Position numbers and translations under genes: made by a program. A stretch of 62,692 nucleotides of DNA, taken from an uncultured Sutterella sp. (lineage in GTDB: Bacteria > Pseudomonadota > Gammaproteobacteria > Burkholderiales > Burkholderiaceae_F). The DNA is taken from the NCBI GenBank assembly GCA_905212345.1, contig CAJMEC010000005.1:1-62692 (forward strand). Direction: 5' to 3'. Shown piece by piece: positions 26,395 to 33,683 of this stretch. Numbering within the stretch: position 1 is the stretch's first letter; each line of letters opens with the position of its first letter. Under the pieces are notes generated by a model. That model saw only the letters and a list, made by a program, of their open reading frames with translations. It was not told the origin of the DNA and did no database searches.

Positions 26395-26430
26395 GGTTTT
26401 TCTCCCCGTTAAATAAAATTGCATTTGATA

Positions 26431-26522
26431 GCAATTTAACTTGCAAAGAATTTTACGCTGACGCAAGAAAATAGCAAGTAACACTTGCGAAAATATTTGA
26501 CACGGTTGCAAGTAAACCTTGC
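26431..26522 (-). promoter_or_regulatory. pL operator region
   Basis: Three related inverted words with a 15-nt footprint, GCAATTTAACTTGC (26431-26444), GCAAGTAACACTTGC (26474-26488) and GCAAGTAAACCTTGC (26508-26522), share the half-site CAAGT/ACTTG with the pR side at 28433. They surround the expected leftward early promoter. I cannot fix one -35/-10 pair. Confidence 0.7.
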
Positions 26523-26540
26523 GTTAAATCAAAGAAAGGT

Positions 26541-26564
26541 AAAAGAAAACCGCCCGAAGGCGGT
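26541..26564 (-). terminator. terminator between rhuM and pL (inner)
   Basis: ACCGCC-CGAA-GGCGGT hairpin (26549-26564). On the minus strand it is followed by TTTTCTTTT, a rho-independent arrangement. It is one of two or three hairpins that stop the repressor-rhuM transcript before pL. Confidence 0.7.
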
Positions 26565-26569
26565 CAAAG

Positions 26570-26586
26570 CGTGACAGAGTGTCACG
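26570..26586 (-). terminator. CGTGACA/TGTCACG hairpin in terminator stack
   Basis: A perfect 7-bp stem with a 3-nt loop between the two T-tailed hairpins. It has no long T run of its own. It may strengthen termination or be a protein-binding palindrome. Confidence 0.4.
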
Positions 26587-26597
26587 GTTTAGATAAC

Positions 26598-26625
26598 AAA
26601 AAGCCCCGGGCGGAAATCCCGAGGC
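26598..26625 (-). terminator. rho-independent terminator of the repressor-rhuM transcript (outer)
   Basis: GCC-C-CGGG (26603-26610) pairs with CCCG-A-GGC (26618-26625); on the minus strand a TTTTTG run follows. It lies 37 bp after the rhuM stop. Confidence 0.75.
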
Positions 26626-26661
26626 GGAGGCAACCTACTACAATTTGTAGTAAGTTGAAAA

Positions 26662-27663
26662 TCAGGAGTTCTTTAACTCTTTAACTTCTGAGACAAACTT
26701 TTTGAAATCGGTCCCGATTTCTTGGTGTTTGTTGAACTCATCGTATTCTGAAGCCGCTTTTTTCATGGCACGAGTCTTACTAATCTTCCCTTTCCCTTGG
26801 AGAATATCGTATTCATTGAAGGTAAGGAATTTAATTACAGATTCGGCTAAAGATTCCATCGTAAATTCTTTTCTTAACTTTATTTGCCTTTCAATGTAAT
26901 CAAAATAAGAATTTACCGAATCCTCTAAAGCGGATATTTCATCTTGTGATAAATAATTTTTTGCGATGTAAGTATCTCTCTTTTGAATGCGTCCGTCTGG
27001 TGCTTTTGGCCAGGTTGTAAGACCCATATTTGGCTTATTACGATCGGCACCGTAATAAACAATTTCGGCCGCTGTTTTGCCGGTTATCGCATAATGGAAA
27101 AGATTCTGAACTCGGGCAAAAAAATTGCGAGCGGTCTCTGATTTTGAATCGTAATCAATGCTACATTCAGCAAAAATTTCAGTTACTTGAAGCCAAATTC
27201 TTTGCTCGCTAGCTCTGATTGATTTAACTCGCCGGAGCAATTCTTTGAAGTAATCTACTCCTGTAAGCGTTTTTGCCTGTTTTAATCGTTCATCGTCAAG
27301 GACAAAACCCTTAACAATGTATTCTTTTAGGATCTTTGTTGCCCATATCCTAAAGCGCGTTGCCTGAGAGCTATTAACTCGGTAGCCAACTGAAATAATT
27401 GCATCGAGGTTATAGTGTTTCGTGTTGTACGATTTTCCATCTGCGGCAGTTATTAGAAAATTTCTAATAACTGATTCTTCACTGAGTTCGCCTTCTTGGA
27501 AGACCTTCTTTAGGTGTGCGTTAATTGTTGGAATTGAAACAGAAAACAGTTGAGCCATCTGTTTCTGCGTTAACCACATAGTTTGATCTAAGAGTTGGAC
27601 TTCAACCCTAGGACCATCACCGACTTCACCATATAAAACAACACTTTTTTCTTCTGACATCAA
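26662..27663 (-). CDS. RhuM family protein (lysogenic cargo)
   Basis: 333 residues. The N-terminal region matches RhuM/virulence-associated proteins: MWLTQKQMAQLFSVSIPTI, then HYNLDAIISVGYRVNS and FRIWATKIL. The C-terminal half continues with NFFARVQNLFHYAITG. RhuM homologues occur in pathogenicity islands, prophages and defence islands without a settled biochemical role. It directly follows the repressor gene on the same strand (12 bp apart), so it should be expressed in the lysogen. Confidence 0.88.
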   Translation of the reverse strand: MMSEEKSVVLYGEVGDGPRVEVQLLDQTMWLTQKQMAQLFSVSIPTINAHLKKVFQEGELSEESVIRNFLITAADGKSYNTKHYNLDAIISVGYRVNSSQATRFRIWATKILKEYIVKGFVLDDERLKQAKTLTGVDYFKELLRRVKSIRASEQRIWLQVTEIFAECSIDYDSKSETARNFFARVQNLFHYAITGKTAAEIVYYGADRNKPNMGLTTWPKAPDGRIQKRDTYIAKNYLSQDEISALEDSVNSYFDYIERQIKLRKEFTMESLAESVIKFLTFNEYDILQGKGKISKTRAMKKAASEYDEFNKHQEIGTDFKKFVSEVKELKNS

Positions 27664-27675
27664 TTTCTCCGTAAC

Positions 27676-28362
27676 TTAAAATGCCCTATTGATCTCAACA
27701 ATTTTGCCGTAGATTCTTAATTTAGAAAGATCATCTCCGGAATAAATTTCCGGCTGATAGTCGGGATTGTCTGATCGAACAACGATGCCATCTTTTGTTT
27801 TAGAAAGTCTTTTAACCTTAAGCTGTCCTTCAACTGAAATCGCATAGATTTGCCCGTCAGCGATGATTACACAACCTGGACGTGAGTCGCACTCTTCATA
27901 GAAGAGGAACGTGTCACCGTCGCAGATGGTCGGTTCCATACTGTCGCCCGAAACGCGGGCGCGCTTACATCTATCCGGATTTAAGTGCCGTTTTTGGAAA
28001 AAGGTTCGTTTATACCAGTAGTCATCACCGTCGTCGACGATTTCCCATTCCGGAGATGCTTCTATGCCGGTTGGGCTGGCTCCGAATGTCAGGCGGTACT
28101 CATGGATCACGACAACATCGTCTGGGGGCGTGTCGCCGTTGTCAAAAGTTTTAACTGAAGAGGACTCTTGGCCGAAAAGAAGGTAGCCTGAAGTGGTTCC
28201 AAGGGCAGCGGCTAATTTTTCGAGATTTTTACCGCTCGGGGCGGTTTGATCTTTTTGCCACAAGGAAATGGACTGACGAGCTACACCGATTTTGTCAGCG
28301 ACTTCTTGTTGAGTCAATCTCTTTGATTTCATTAACTCGCTTATTCGTTCACCGCAAGACAT
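27676..28362 (-). CDS. CI/LexA-like phage repressor (XRE HTH + S24 peptidase)
   Basis: 228 residues. The XRE helix-turn-helix is LTQQEVADKIGVARQSISLW (about residues 16-35). The C-terminal S24 domain has GDSMEP with the catalytic Ser and the downstream Lys in LKVKRLS. It should hold pL and pR off and be inactivated by RecA-dependent self-cleavage. The start at 28362 has GGAG 7 nt upstream; an ATG 18 bp earlier is less well placed. Confidence 0.94.
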   Translation of the reverse strand: MSCGERISELMKSKRLTQQEVADKIGVARQSISLWQKDQTAPSGKNLEKLAAALGTTSGYLLFGQESSSVKTFDNGDTPPDDVVVIHEYRLTFGASPTGIEASPEWEIVDDGDDYWYKRTFFQKRHLNPDRCKRARVSGDSMEPTICDGDTFLFYEECDSRPGCVIIADGQIYAISVEGQLKVKRLSKTKDGIVVRSDNPDYQPEIYSGDDLSKLRIYGKIVEINRAF

Positions 28363-28432
28363 CTGCGATCTCCAACTCAATGTTTACTTGCATTTTCTCA
28401 CACTTTATCAAAAGTAGGTAAAAACATATTGC

Positions 28433-28473
28433 GCAAGTGTCACTTGCTATCACTTGCGAAAGTGGTGTAAGAT
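28433..28473 (+). promoter_or_regulatory. pR promoter and operators
   Basis: GCAAGTGTCACTTGC (28433-28447) is a perfect palindrome around one base and matches the pL operators. A second CACTTGCG copy follows at 28451-28458. TTGCTA (28444-28449) and TAAGAT (28468-28473), with 18 bp between them, make a fair -35/-10 for the Cro-like gene; the operators cover the -35. Confidence 0.7.
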
Positions 28474-28500
28474 TTCGCAATAAAAATTGCGGAGATGCAA

Positions 28501-28734
28501 GTGACTCTACAAGAAAACAATCCAGTCAATCGAGCGGTCAACGCTCTTGGCGGCAAAGATCAATTTCTCGCCAACGCTGTCGGAGTGACGCATCAGGCGG
28601 TTAGCGATTGGAGAAAGAAAGGATACATCTCGTATCGCAAGGCTGCAGAAGTTGCACGCCTCACGGGGATTCCTGAATTCATTCTTTGCCCTAAATACTT
28701 CAAAGAGCCGGTAAAAAGTCGCCGGAAAGCCTAG
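28501..28734 (+). CDS. YdaS/Cro-like regulator
   Basis: About 77 residues. VNRAVNALGGKDQFLAN followed by VTHQAVSDWRKKG is the helix-turn-helix of the YdaS/Cro family, and LTGIPEFILCP follows. It is the first gene rightward of the repressor, the position of Cro. A GTG start at 28501 leaves 6 nt after GGAG; an ATG at 28495 would directly abut GGAG. Confidence 0.85.
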   Translation: MTLQENNPVNRAVNALGGKDQFLANAVGVTHQAVSDWRKKGYISYRKAAEVARLTGIPEFILCPKYFKEPVKSRRKA

Positions 28735-28742
28735 AGGGCATC

Positions 28743-29657
28743 ATGGCTCGCTATAGAAAAATCGACACTCGGATTTGGAACGACAGGAAGTTCAGGGAAT
28801 TGGACGACAAGTCCAAGCTGGCTTTCTTTCTCGTACTGACACATCCGGACACCAACCAACTTGGCATGCTTCGATCGAGGTCGGTGGCACTCGCGATGGA
28901 ACTCGGATGGCAACCAGATGCCATGCTCGATGCCATTCAGACGCTATGCCAGATGGGAATGTTGATGGTTGACGAAAAGGCAGGCTTCATCTTCATTCCG
29001 AACTTCCTAAAGTACAACCCACCAAACGGTCCAAATGCGGTGAAAGGATGGGCTGGTCTCATTGATTTGATGCCCGAGTGCAACCTTTTGGCACTCGCTT
29101 TATCGCACCTTAAACCCACTATTTTTGGGCTATCTGAGGGGGTTCGCTCTGCCATCCCAGATGACATAAAAGATGCCATCTCGCATGCCATCCCAGATGG
29201 CATAAAAGATGCCAACGAGACGTCATCGCGCATCCAGGAACAGGAGCAGGAACAGGATATATATATTCCATCTGAAGATGGAATTGTGGAAACTGCCGTT
29301 TCCGACCCGCCTGCCTCCGATTCTGAAAAAGACGAAAAACCGAAAGGCATCGACTGCCCGTACCAGAAAATCATCACCGACTACAACGAGATCCTTGGCC
29401 CGTATCTGGGAATGTGCCAGAAGCTAACGCCTACACGCCAGAAAACCGTCCAAGCACGCTGGCGCGACTGCATGAAAGACGGTGACTTCAAAACACAAGA
29501 CGACGGTATCGCTTACTTCCGGCGCTATTTCGAGTACATCAAGACCTGTGACTTCCTGATGGGTAACAACGGGCGTGACTGGCGGGCTGATTTCGATTGG
29601 ATCTTCAAGCTATCGAACTACACGAAGATTTGCGAAGGCAAATATCTGTCGAGGTAA
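28743..29657 (+). CDS. phage replication initiator-like protein
   Basis: 304 residues. The N-terminal part (MARYRKIDTRIWNDRKFREL, then LAFFLVLTHPDTN) is the winged-helix start common to phage O-like/DnaT-like replication proteins. The C-terminal part (FRRYFEYIKTCDFLMG, then WRADFDWIFKLSNYTKI) is the replisome-organiser domain that loads helicase. The middle contains a repeated, low-complexity linker that coincides with DNA iterons. No helicase gene is adjacent, so the host helicase is presumably recruited. Confidence 0.82.
   Translation: MARYRKIDTRIWNDRKFRELDDKSKLAFFLVLTHPDTNQLGMLRSRSVALAMELGWQPDAMLDAIQTLCQMGMLMVDEKAGFIFIPNFLKYNPPNGPNAVKGWAGLIDLMPECNLLALALSHLKPTIFGLSEGVRSAIPDDIKDAISHAIPDGIKDANETSSRIQEQEQEQDIYIPSEDGIVETAVSDPPASDSEKDEKPKGIDCPYQKIITDYNEILGPYLGMCQKLTPTRQKTVQARWRDCMKDGDFKTQDDGIAYFRRYFEYIKTCDFLMGNNGRDWRADFDWIFKLSNYTKICEGKYLSR
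29150..29268 (+). repeat. iteron-like repeats inside the replication gene (candidate origin)
   Basis: Two near-identical 29-bp copies of a TGCCATCCCAGATG...AGATGCCA word at 29150-29178 and 29186-29214, 36 bp apart. They are followed by three CAGGAA/CAGGAG hexamers (from about 29235) and the AT-only stretch GATATATATATTCC. Iterons plus an AT-rich element within the initiator gene is the layout of lambda ori. Confidence 0.55.
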
Positions 29658-29662
29658 TCATC

Positions 29663-30265
29663 ATGGAAATGAACACGACTCAATACGCCAAAGCCAAGGC
29701 AGAGAAGAAACCGATAGAGCCTGCACGATGCTGTTGCGGTGACTGCCAAGGCTTGCCCGTTTTTAACAAGATGTGCGTCTTTCACTCTGTCGCACAGGAT
29801 CAGTACGTCAGAGGAGCGATGACTATTGTCCTTCGAAACCACCCGATTTATCACACGCTTCTTAACTACGCGCGCCTTTGCACTCACTACGACCCGCCGA
29901 AGACAACCGACGAGTGGAAAGTGATCTTCGGCTGCGCCCAATTGCTGGAACGTGTGAAGCTGCTGCCGGAGGGCGTCGATCTTTCCGACAAAAAGATGTT
30001 CAAGTCATTGATTGACGGGATGCATCGCAGAAATGTCGGCGGCGTTCATTTTGACGCAACTTATATCGGCATGGCCCTTGAGACATACCTCGTTGACCGA
30101 GTTTTGGCGGAGGCGCATCGGGTTCTCGAATCAACTAAGAATATCGACAGCCTTTTGAGTTCAGCCGACAAAGCCGAAATTGACAAGCGATCGAAGTTCC
30201 GGAAAGAGGACTTTGTCGAATTCTCGAAGCTGCCGATGTTTAACCCGAAAGTGGAGACGGCATGA
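29663..30265 (+). CDS. hypothetical phage protein with N-terminal cysteine cluster
   Basis: 200 residues. CCCGDCQGLPVFNKMCVFH near residue 23 suggests a small zinc-binding knuckle. The rest is helical with no family I recognise. The ATG at 29663 follows GAGG and the initiator stop by 5 bp. It overlaps the next small gene by ATGA. Confidence 0.65.
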   Translation: MEMNTTQYAKAKAEKKPIEPARCCCGDCQGLPVFNKMCVFHSVAQDQYVRGAMTIVLRNHPIYHTLLNYARLCTHYDPPKTTDEWKVIFGCAQLLERVKLLPEGVDLSDKKMFKSLIDGMHRRNVGGVHFDATYIGMALETYLVDRVLAEAHRVLESTKNIDSLLSSADKAEIDKRSKFRKEDFVEFSKLPMFNPKVETA

Positions 30266-30342
30266 GTGAATTCATTATCGAAATCATTTGCGTGATCGCT
30301 GGGCTTATTGCTCTCGGTTTCGCTTGTGTGAGGTGGTTATGA
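30262..30342 (+). CDS. 26-residue membrane peptide
   Basis: ORF MSEFIIEIICVIAGLIALGF ending CVRWL. One membrane span. Its start overlaps the upstream stop and its stop overlaps the next start, both as ATGA, so it fits a coupled chain. Function unknown. Confidence 0.55.
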   Translation: MSEFIIEIICVIAGLIALGFACVRWL

Positions 30343-30500
30343 GCTGGACATTCGATTGTGTCGCAGATTCCATCGCTTATGTTTGCGTTCGTATTGCATT
30401 TGGGCTTTTTGTAGCGATGCTTTTAGGCGCATTGCCGATTCTGGCGCTGCTTGCTTCAGTCTCTTGGATTTATGAAAAGCTCTTCAAGCTATCGAGGTGA
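30339..30500 (+). CDS. 53-residue membrane protein
   Basis: From MSWTFDCVADSIAYVCV, with two adjacent hydrophobic stretches (FGLFVAMLLGALPILALLA) and a basic C-terminus (YEKLFKLSR). It begins at the ATG that overlaps the previous peptide's stop. No family recognised. Confidence 0.55.
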   Translation: MSWTFDCVADSIAYVCVRIAFGLFVAMLLGALPILALLASVSWIYEKLFKLSR

Positions 30501-30504
30501 AAAA

Positions 30505-30744
30505 GTGAAAAAGAACTACAGCAAGGACGAGAAGCATCTCACGGAGCGTGAACGAGTGTTTGTGCTCCAGATGGCGCAGCACGGAGATGCAACAAAAGCA
30601 GCCATGAAACTTTGGCCGGAGCTATCAGAAACCGCCGCCAGAGTAACGGCAAACGGGCTCATGCGCCGTCCCGAAATTTACAACGCCATCCAGTGGCTGC
30701 GAGATCATCAAAAGGAGGAAGAAGACTATGTTGAAAAGCTTTGA
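30505..30744 (+). CDS. terminase-small-subunit-like HTH protein
   Basis: 79 residues from a GTG start 7 nt after GAGG. LTERERVFVLQMAQHGDATKAA followed (after a few residues) by ETAARVTANGLMRRPEI is the Terminase_2-type DNA-binding pattern. A full terminase small subunit is encoded at 34503 next to the large subunit, so this early copy may be a regulator using the same fold. Confidence 0.6.
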   Translation: MKKNYSKDEKHLTERERVFVLQMAQHGDATKAAMKLWPELSETAARVTANGLMRRPEIYNAIQWLRDHQKEEEDYVEKL

Positions 30745-31165
30745 GACGGAGCGAGCCTATCTAAATGGCGTCACGAAGGGGCAAAAACGCTTCACGGTGA
30801 AGTTTTCTGCACTCGTTAATGCAAAAGCTCGTGACATCGCAGAAAAAGCGTGCAAAGGCTTTATTTCGGAGTTCAGAAAAGCACATGATCCCAAACTCCT
30901 TGCTCGTCGAATGATCGTCAGAACCACCATCCGTGGCTACGACAAACTAATTAACCTAGGCGGTGACATGAGTCAAAAAATGCACTTCATTCGCAAAGAG
31001 CTCGAGAAAATCAAAATGCCCATCGAGGGAAGCACCTACATATACGAGCAATTAAAACCGAATGAAACGCCACATTGGCAGTTTGATGTCACGTTCTATG
31101 ACGTGGATCCAACAGACCCGTTCACGGGTACTCCGTACTACGAGCTTATGCGGACGGAGAATTGA
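30728..31165 (+). CDS. hypothetical phage protein
   Basis: 145 residues, basic N-terminal half (KGQKRFTVKFSALVNAKARD) and mixed C-terminal half. No family recognised. AAAGGAGGAAG precedes the ATG, which overlaps the previous gene by 17 bp. Confidence 0.6.
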   Translation: MLKSFETERAYLNGVTKGQKRFTVKFSALVNAKARDIAEKACKGFISEFRKAHDPKLLARRMIVRTTIRGYDKLINLGGDMSQKMHFIRKELEKIKMPIEGSTYIYEQLKPNETPHWQFDVTFYDVDPTDPFTGTPYYELMRTEN

Positions 31166-31166
31166 T

Positions 31167-31484
31167 ATGGGTAAATCACAGAGAACAAAGGGGGCGGCAG
31201 GGGAGCGAGAGGTCTGCCACTTGATTCAAGATACTCTCGGCGTCGAAGCCAAGCGCAATTTGAGTCAAACGCGCGAAGGCGGTTGCGATATCGCCGTGGG
31301 CAAGTATCACATTGAAGTCAAGCGCAGGGCTCGGATAGGCGGCATCTATGACTGGATGGAGCAGGCGGAAGCGTCCTGCTCGGGCACTGAACGCCCGGTT
31401 GTCTTCTGCCGGGCAGATAACAAAAAGTGGCTCGTGGTGATGCCGGTAGAGGAAGCCTTGAGATTGATGGGCAATGAGTTGTAG
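31167..31484 (+). CDS. phage PD-(D/E)XK nuclease, resolvase-like
   Basis: 105 residues. Glu in AGEREVCHLIQ, Asp in GGCDIAVG and ExK in HIEVKRR form the PD-(D/E)XK core, and the size is that of Hjc-like Holliday-junction resolvases or VRR-type nucleases. The position between replication and late genes suits a resolvase. The ATG at 31167 follows the previous stop closely. Confidence 0.75.
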   Translation: MGKSQRTKGAAGEREVCHLIQDTLGVEAKRNLSQTREGGCDIAVGKYHIEVKRRARIGGIYDWMEQAEASCSGTERPVVFCRADNKKWLVVMPVEEALRLMGNEL

Positions 31485-31498
31485 GAGATGTTTCGCCT

Positions 31499-31981
31499 AT
31501 GGAGTTTATCGGAGATCCGCAGGAGTCAAAACTGCGCACCATGCAGGAGTTTTTACGCTTCTGGGCATGGTCGCAGAAAGAGCGAAAGCGAACAGGCGTG
31601 AATCCGCTTTACTCGCTCATGATGTCGGTTAGAAACGCCGAGGAGGAGCTTAAGCGAATCGAGCAAAAAGTGGCCGACAAGGACAACCCAAACGCTGCCT
31701 GGCGTGGGCTGACGCTTGGCAAACCCATCCCGATGACGCGGATCGAAAAGCAACTCATCGCCCGCAAGGTCGACAAGATTATGAATGACCCTGAACTTTG
31801 GCGGGGACATTATCGTGACAAGGAAGTTTTGGCCATGTTTTACCTTGACCCAAGTGCAAACCCGAGAGGGTGCAATGAAAGCGTCAAAGTGTTCTCGAAA
31901 TCTTTGCGTGTTCCACGATGGCAAGTGAAGAACATGATCAGGTCGGCGCTTATATACTTTTCAACTCTTTACGGAGGATAA
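31499..31981 (+). CDS. possible late-gene regulator (antiterminator-position protein)
   Basis: 160 residues. The C-terminal segment (SKSLRVPRWQVKNMIRSALIYF) reads like a helix-turn-helix followed by a terminal helix, as in Q/ArpU-like regulators. It sits where antiterminators lie in lambdoid-type maps, ahead of the late region. This is a positional inference; no exact family is recognised. Confidence 0.45.
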   Translation: MEFIGDPQESKLRTMQEFLRFWAWSQKERKRTGVNPLYSLMMSVRNAEEELKRIEQKVADKDNPNAAWRGLTLGKPIPMTRIEKQLIARKVDKIMNDPELWRGHYRDKEVLAMFYLDPSANPRGCNESVKVFSKSLRVPRWQVKNMIRSALIYFSTLYGG

Positions 31982-31983
31982 AA

Positions 31984-32367
31984 ATGAAACGAGATTGGCG
32001 AGTGATTGAAAACATCCTTACTCATATTGAGGATGGAGATCTAAACCAGTATGTCAAAAAACAGCAATACCTAACGGATCTTGAGATCGACGACAAGGAT
32101 TACTTCGGACACATCGAAATTTTGATCGATGCGGGGTTGATTAAACATTGTTCTGTGACGCGTTGTCTTGATGGAAGCTTCAGGGAGTGGCATCTTGAGT
32201 CGCCATTTATCACAATGCAGGGCCATGACCTGCTTGACGCAATGAGGGATAAGAAACTGTGGACAAGGATTAAAGCGAAGTCTGTTCAGTGTGGTGTTTT
32301 AATGTCGTGGGAATTCATTAAAGCGGCAATCCCTGTTGTTCTCCGTGAGATCATTGAAAGGCCGTAA
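31984..32367 (+). CDS. DUF2513 domain protein
   Basis: 127 residues beginning MKRDWRVIENILTHIE, with HIEILIDAGLI and the later MQGHDLLDAMRDKKLW, which matches DUF2513, a small winged-helix-like family common in prophages and defence islands. TACGGAGG lies upstream of the ATG. Function unknown. Confidence 0.82.
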   Translation: MKRDWRVIENILTHIEDGDLNQYVKKQQYLTDLEIDDKDYFGHIEILIDAGLIKHCSVTRCLDGSFREWHLESPFITMQGHDLLDAMRDKKLWTRIKAKSVQCGVLMSWEFIKAAIPVVLREIIERP

Positions 32368-32409
32368 TCATGCATGAAATGTTGTATACTTCATCCGTCA
32401 CGGAAAAAG

Positions 32410-32640
32410 ACGTGACCGGGATTAGGAACCCCGAACGAATTTTGTAGCTTAGGCGCAAGTCGCCACTCTCTGTGGCTTTTTTATTGCCACAGATGGGGTA
32501 GTGAAACGCTACCCCATAGTCTCTGACGAGTGAGGCTTGTGGGCAGTCGCAAGACTGGCCGTAACCTAAGCTACGGTAGTTCCTAACCCACAAGTCCTCG
32601 CTCACCCAATTAGGAACTGGGAAGCAGGGTTTTTCAAATC
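32410..32640 (+). ncRNA. C4-antisense-like structured RNA upstream of the antirepressor
   Basis: The spacer folds strongly. Stems seen: TCTGTGGC/GCCACAGA (32469-32476 with 32486-32493), ATGGGGTAG/CTACCCCAT (32493-32501 with 32509-32517), AGTC-GCAA-GACT (32545-32556) and CCGTA/TACGG (32559-32576). CTTGTGGG/CCCACAAG pairs across 32535-32595. Long-range complements: GTAGCTTAGG (32444-32453) with CCTAAGCTAC (32565-32574), and GTTCCTAA (32579-32586) with either TTAGGAAC at 32422-32429 or at 32610-32617. The antirepressor ribosome-binding site (TTAGGAG, 32644-32650) is a further partner for TCCTAA. Phage P1/P7 C4 RNA controls ant in the same way. Confidence 0.6.
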
Positions 32641-32657
32641 TGCTTAGGAGACTTTAA

Positions 32658-33446
32658 ATGTCTGCATTATCTTTTTGCTTTGAAAGCAATCAAGTTCGTG
32701 TACTCGGAACAATTGTTAATCCTCTGTTCGTGGCCCTCGACATCTGTAAAGCTCTTGGTTATCAAAATCACAAAGATGCCGTTGCACGTCACGTTGATCC
32801 AGAAGACATTTCTAAACAAGAAATCACCGACAACATGGGGCGCAAGCAGGAGGTAAACTGCGTTAATGAATCCGGAATGTACGCCCTGATCTTCGGCTCG
32901 AAACTACCGAGCGCAAAACGCTTTAAAAAGTGGGTAACCTCCGAAGTGTTGCCTGCCATCCGCAAGACTGGGCAATACTCAACTGCTGACAAAATGAAAG
33001 CAGTTGCCACCCTAACCCCCGAACAGCAGTTCGAGCTCAAAGAAGCAGTGAAACGCAAAGCAAAGACCGCCCCAACGCATTATCAAACGATCTACCGAGC
33101 AATTTACGCTCGCTACAAGATCGCTCGATATGAACAGTTGCCCGCAGATAAACTCGCCGATTGCATATCGTTCATCAATACGATTGATTTGAGAGTGCCT
33201 GCTATGCCGATCACTCAAAAGTCAGAGGCTCGCTGTCTCACAGATGCTGAATTAAGTTCTTTGGCCAAACTTCATGGCTTGCATAAAGATCCGTACTTCG
33301 CGATTGCGTATAAAGTTGCATACGATACTCTGCGTGTCGCTCAGTCAAAATTAGCCGGCAGGTTTTACGATGTTATGACTGAACCTGCTTTGGCTCTTCT
33401 CAGAATCGAGAAAATTCTTGAGCGAAATGGAATTGAACACTGCTAA
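32658..33446 (+). CDS. BRO-N family antirepressor
   Basis: 262 residues. The N-terminal BRO domain (LGTIVNPLFVALDICKALGY, then VNESGMYALIFGSKLPSAK, RFKKWVTSEVLPAIRKTG) is typical of P1 Ant/P22-type antirepressors. The C-terminal half is helical with YQTIYRAIYARYKI and LAGRFYDVM. It would counteract the CI-like repressor. The upstream C4-like RNA suggests control at the level of translation or transcription. Confidence 0.9.
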   Translation: MSALSFCFESNQVRVLGTIVNPLFVALDICKALGYQNHKDAVARHVDPEDISKQEITDNMGRKQEVNCVNESGMYALIFGSKLPSAKRFKKWVTSEVLPAIRKTGQYSTADKMKAVATLTPEQQFELKEAVKRKAKTAPTHYQTIYRAIYARYKIARYEQLPADKLADCISFINTIDLRVPAMPITQKSEARCLTDAELSSLAKLHGLHKDPYFAIAYKVAYDTLRVAQSKLAGRFYDVMTEPALALLRIEKILERNGIEHC

Positions 33447-33555
33447 TTGTTAGCCCAAGCCCTGGAAATATTGTTCACTTGACATTTGTTTTCAGGGCAT
33501 TAACATTACTTCCAACAATTTGGATGGTTCCGGTTTAAAAGCACTGTGTATTGAT

Positions 33556-33572
33556 AGCGCCCCGTGAGGCGC
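33556..33572 (+). other. small GCGCC/GGCGC hairpin after the antirepressor
   Basis: The stem GCGCC - CCGTGA - GGCGC lies in the 237-bp spacer downstream of the antirepressor. No T run follows. The rest of the spacer up to 33600 has no gene that I can see. Confidence 0.35.
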
Positions 33573-33613
33573 CTTTGCCGTGCCCGGAAGAAACGTAATA
33601 TCTTTTCAAAGAG

Positions 33614-33658
33614 TAATGCCCATAGATCACAGAATGATTTATGGGCATTATGTTTTTT
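33614..33658 (+). terminator. rho-independent terminator after the antirepressor
   Basis: Perfect 11-bp stem TAATGCCCATA (33614-33624) / TATGGGCATTA (33640-33650) followed by TGTTTTTT. It ends the rightward early transcript before the oppositely oriented cargo gene. Confidence 0.85.
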
Positions 33659-33683
33659 AGATTCTTTATTCTATTTGGGAATA

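Noticed and set aside
26497..26529. Rightward promoter from TTGACA at 26497-26502
   Set aside because: No good -10 at 16-18 bp, and no rightward gene follows; only terminators of the leftward unit lie there.
32469..32493. Simple intrinsic terminator in the antirepressor leader
   Set aside because: The T run is in the loop and not after the stem; the stem is better explained as part of the C4-like fold.
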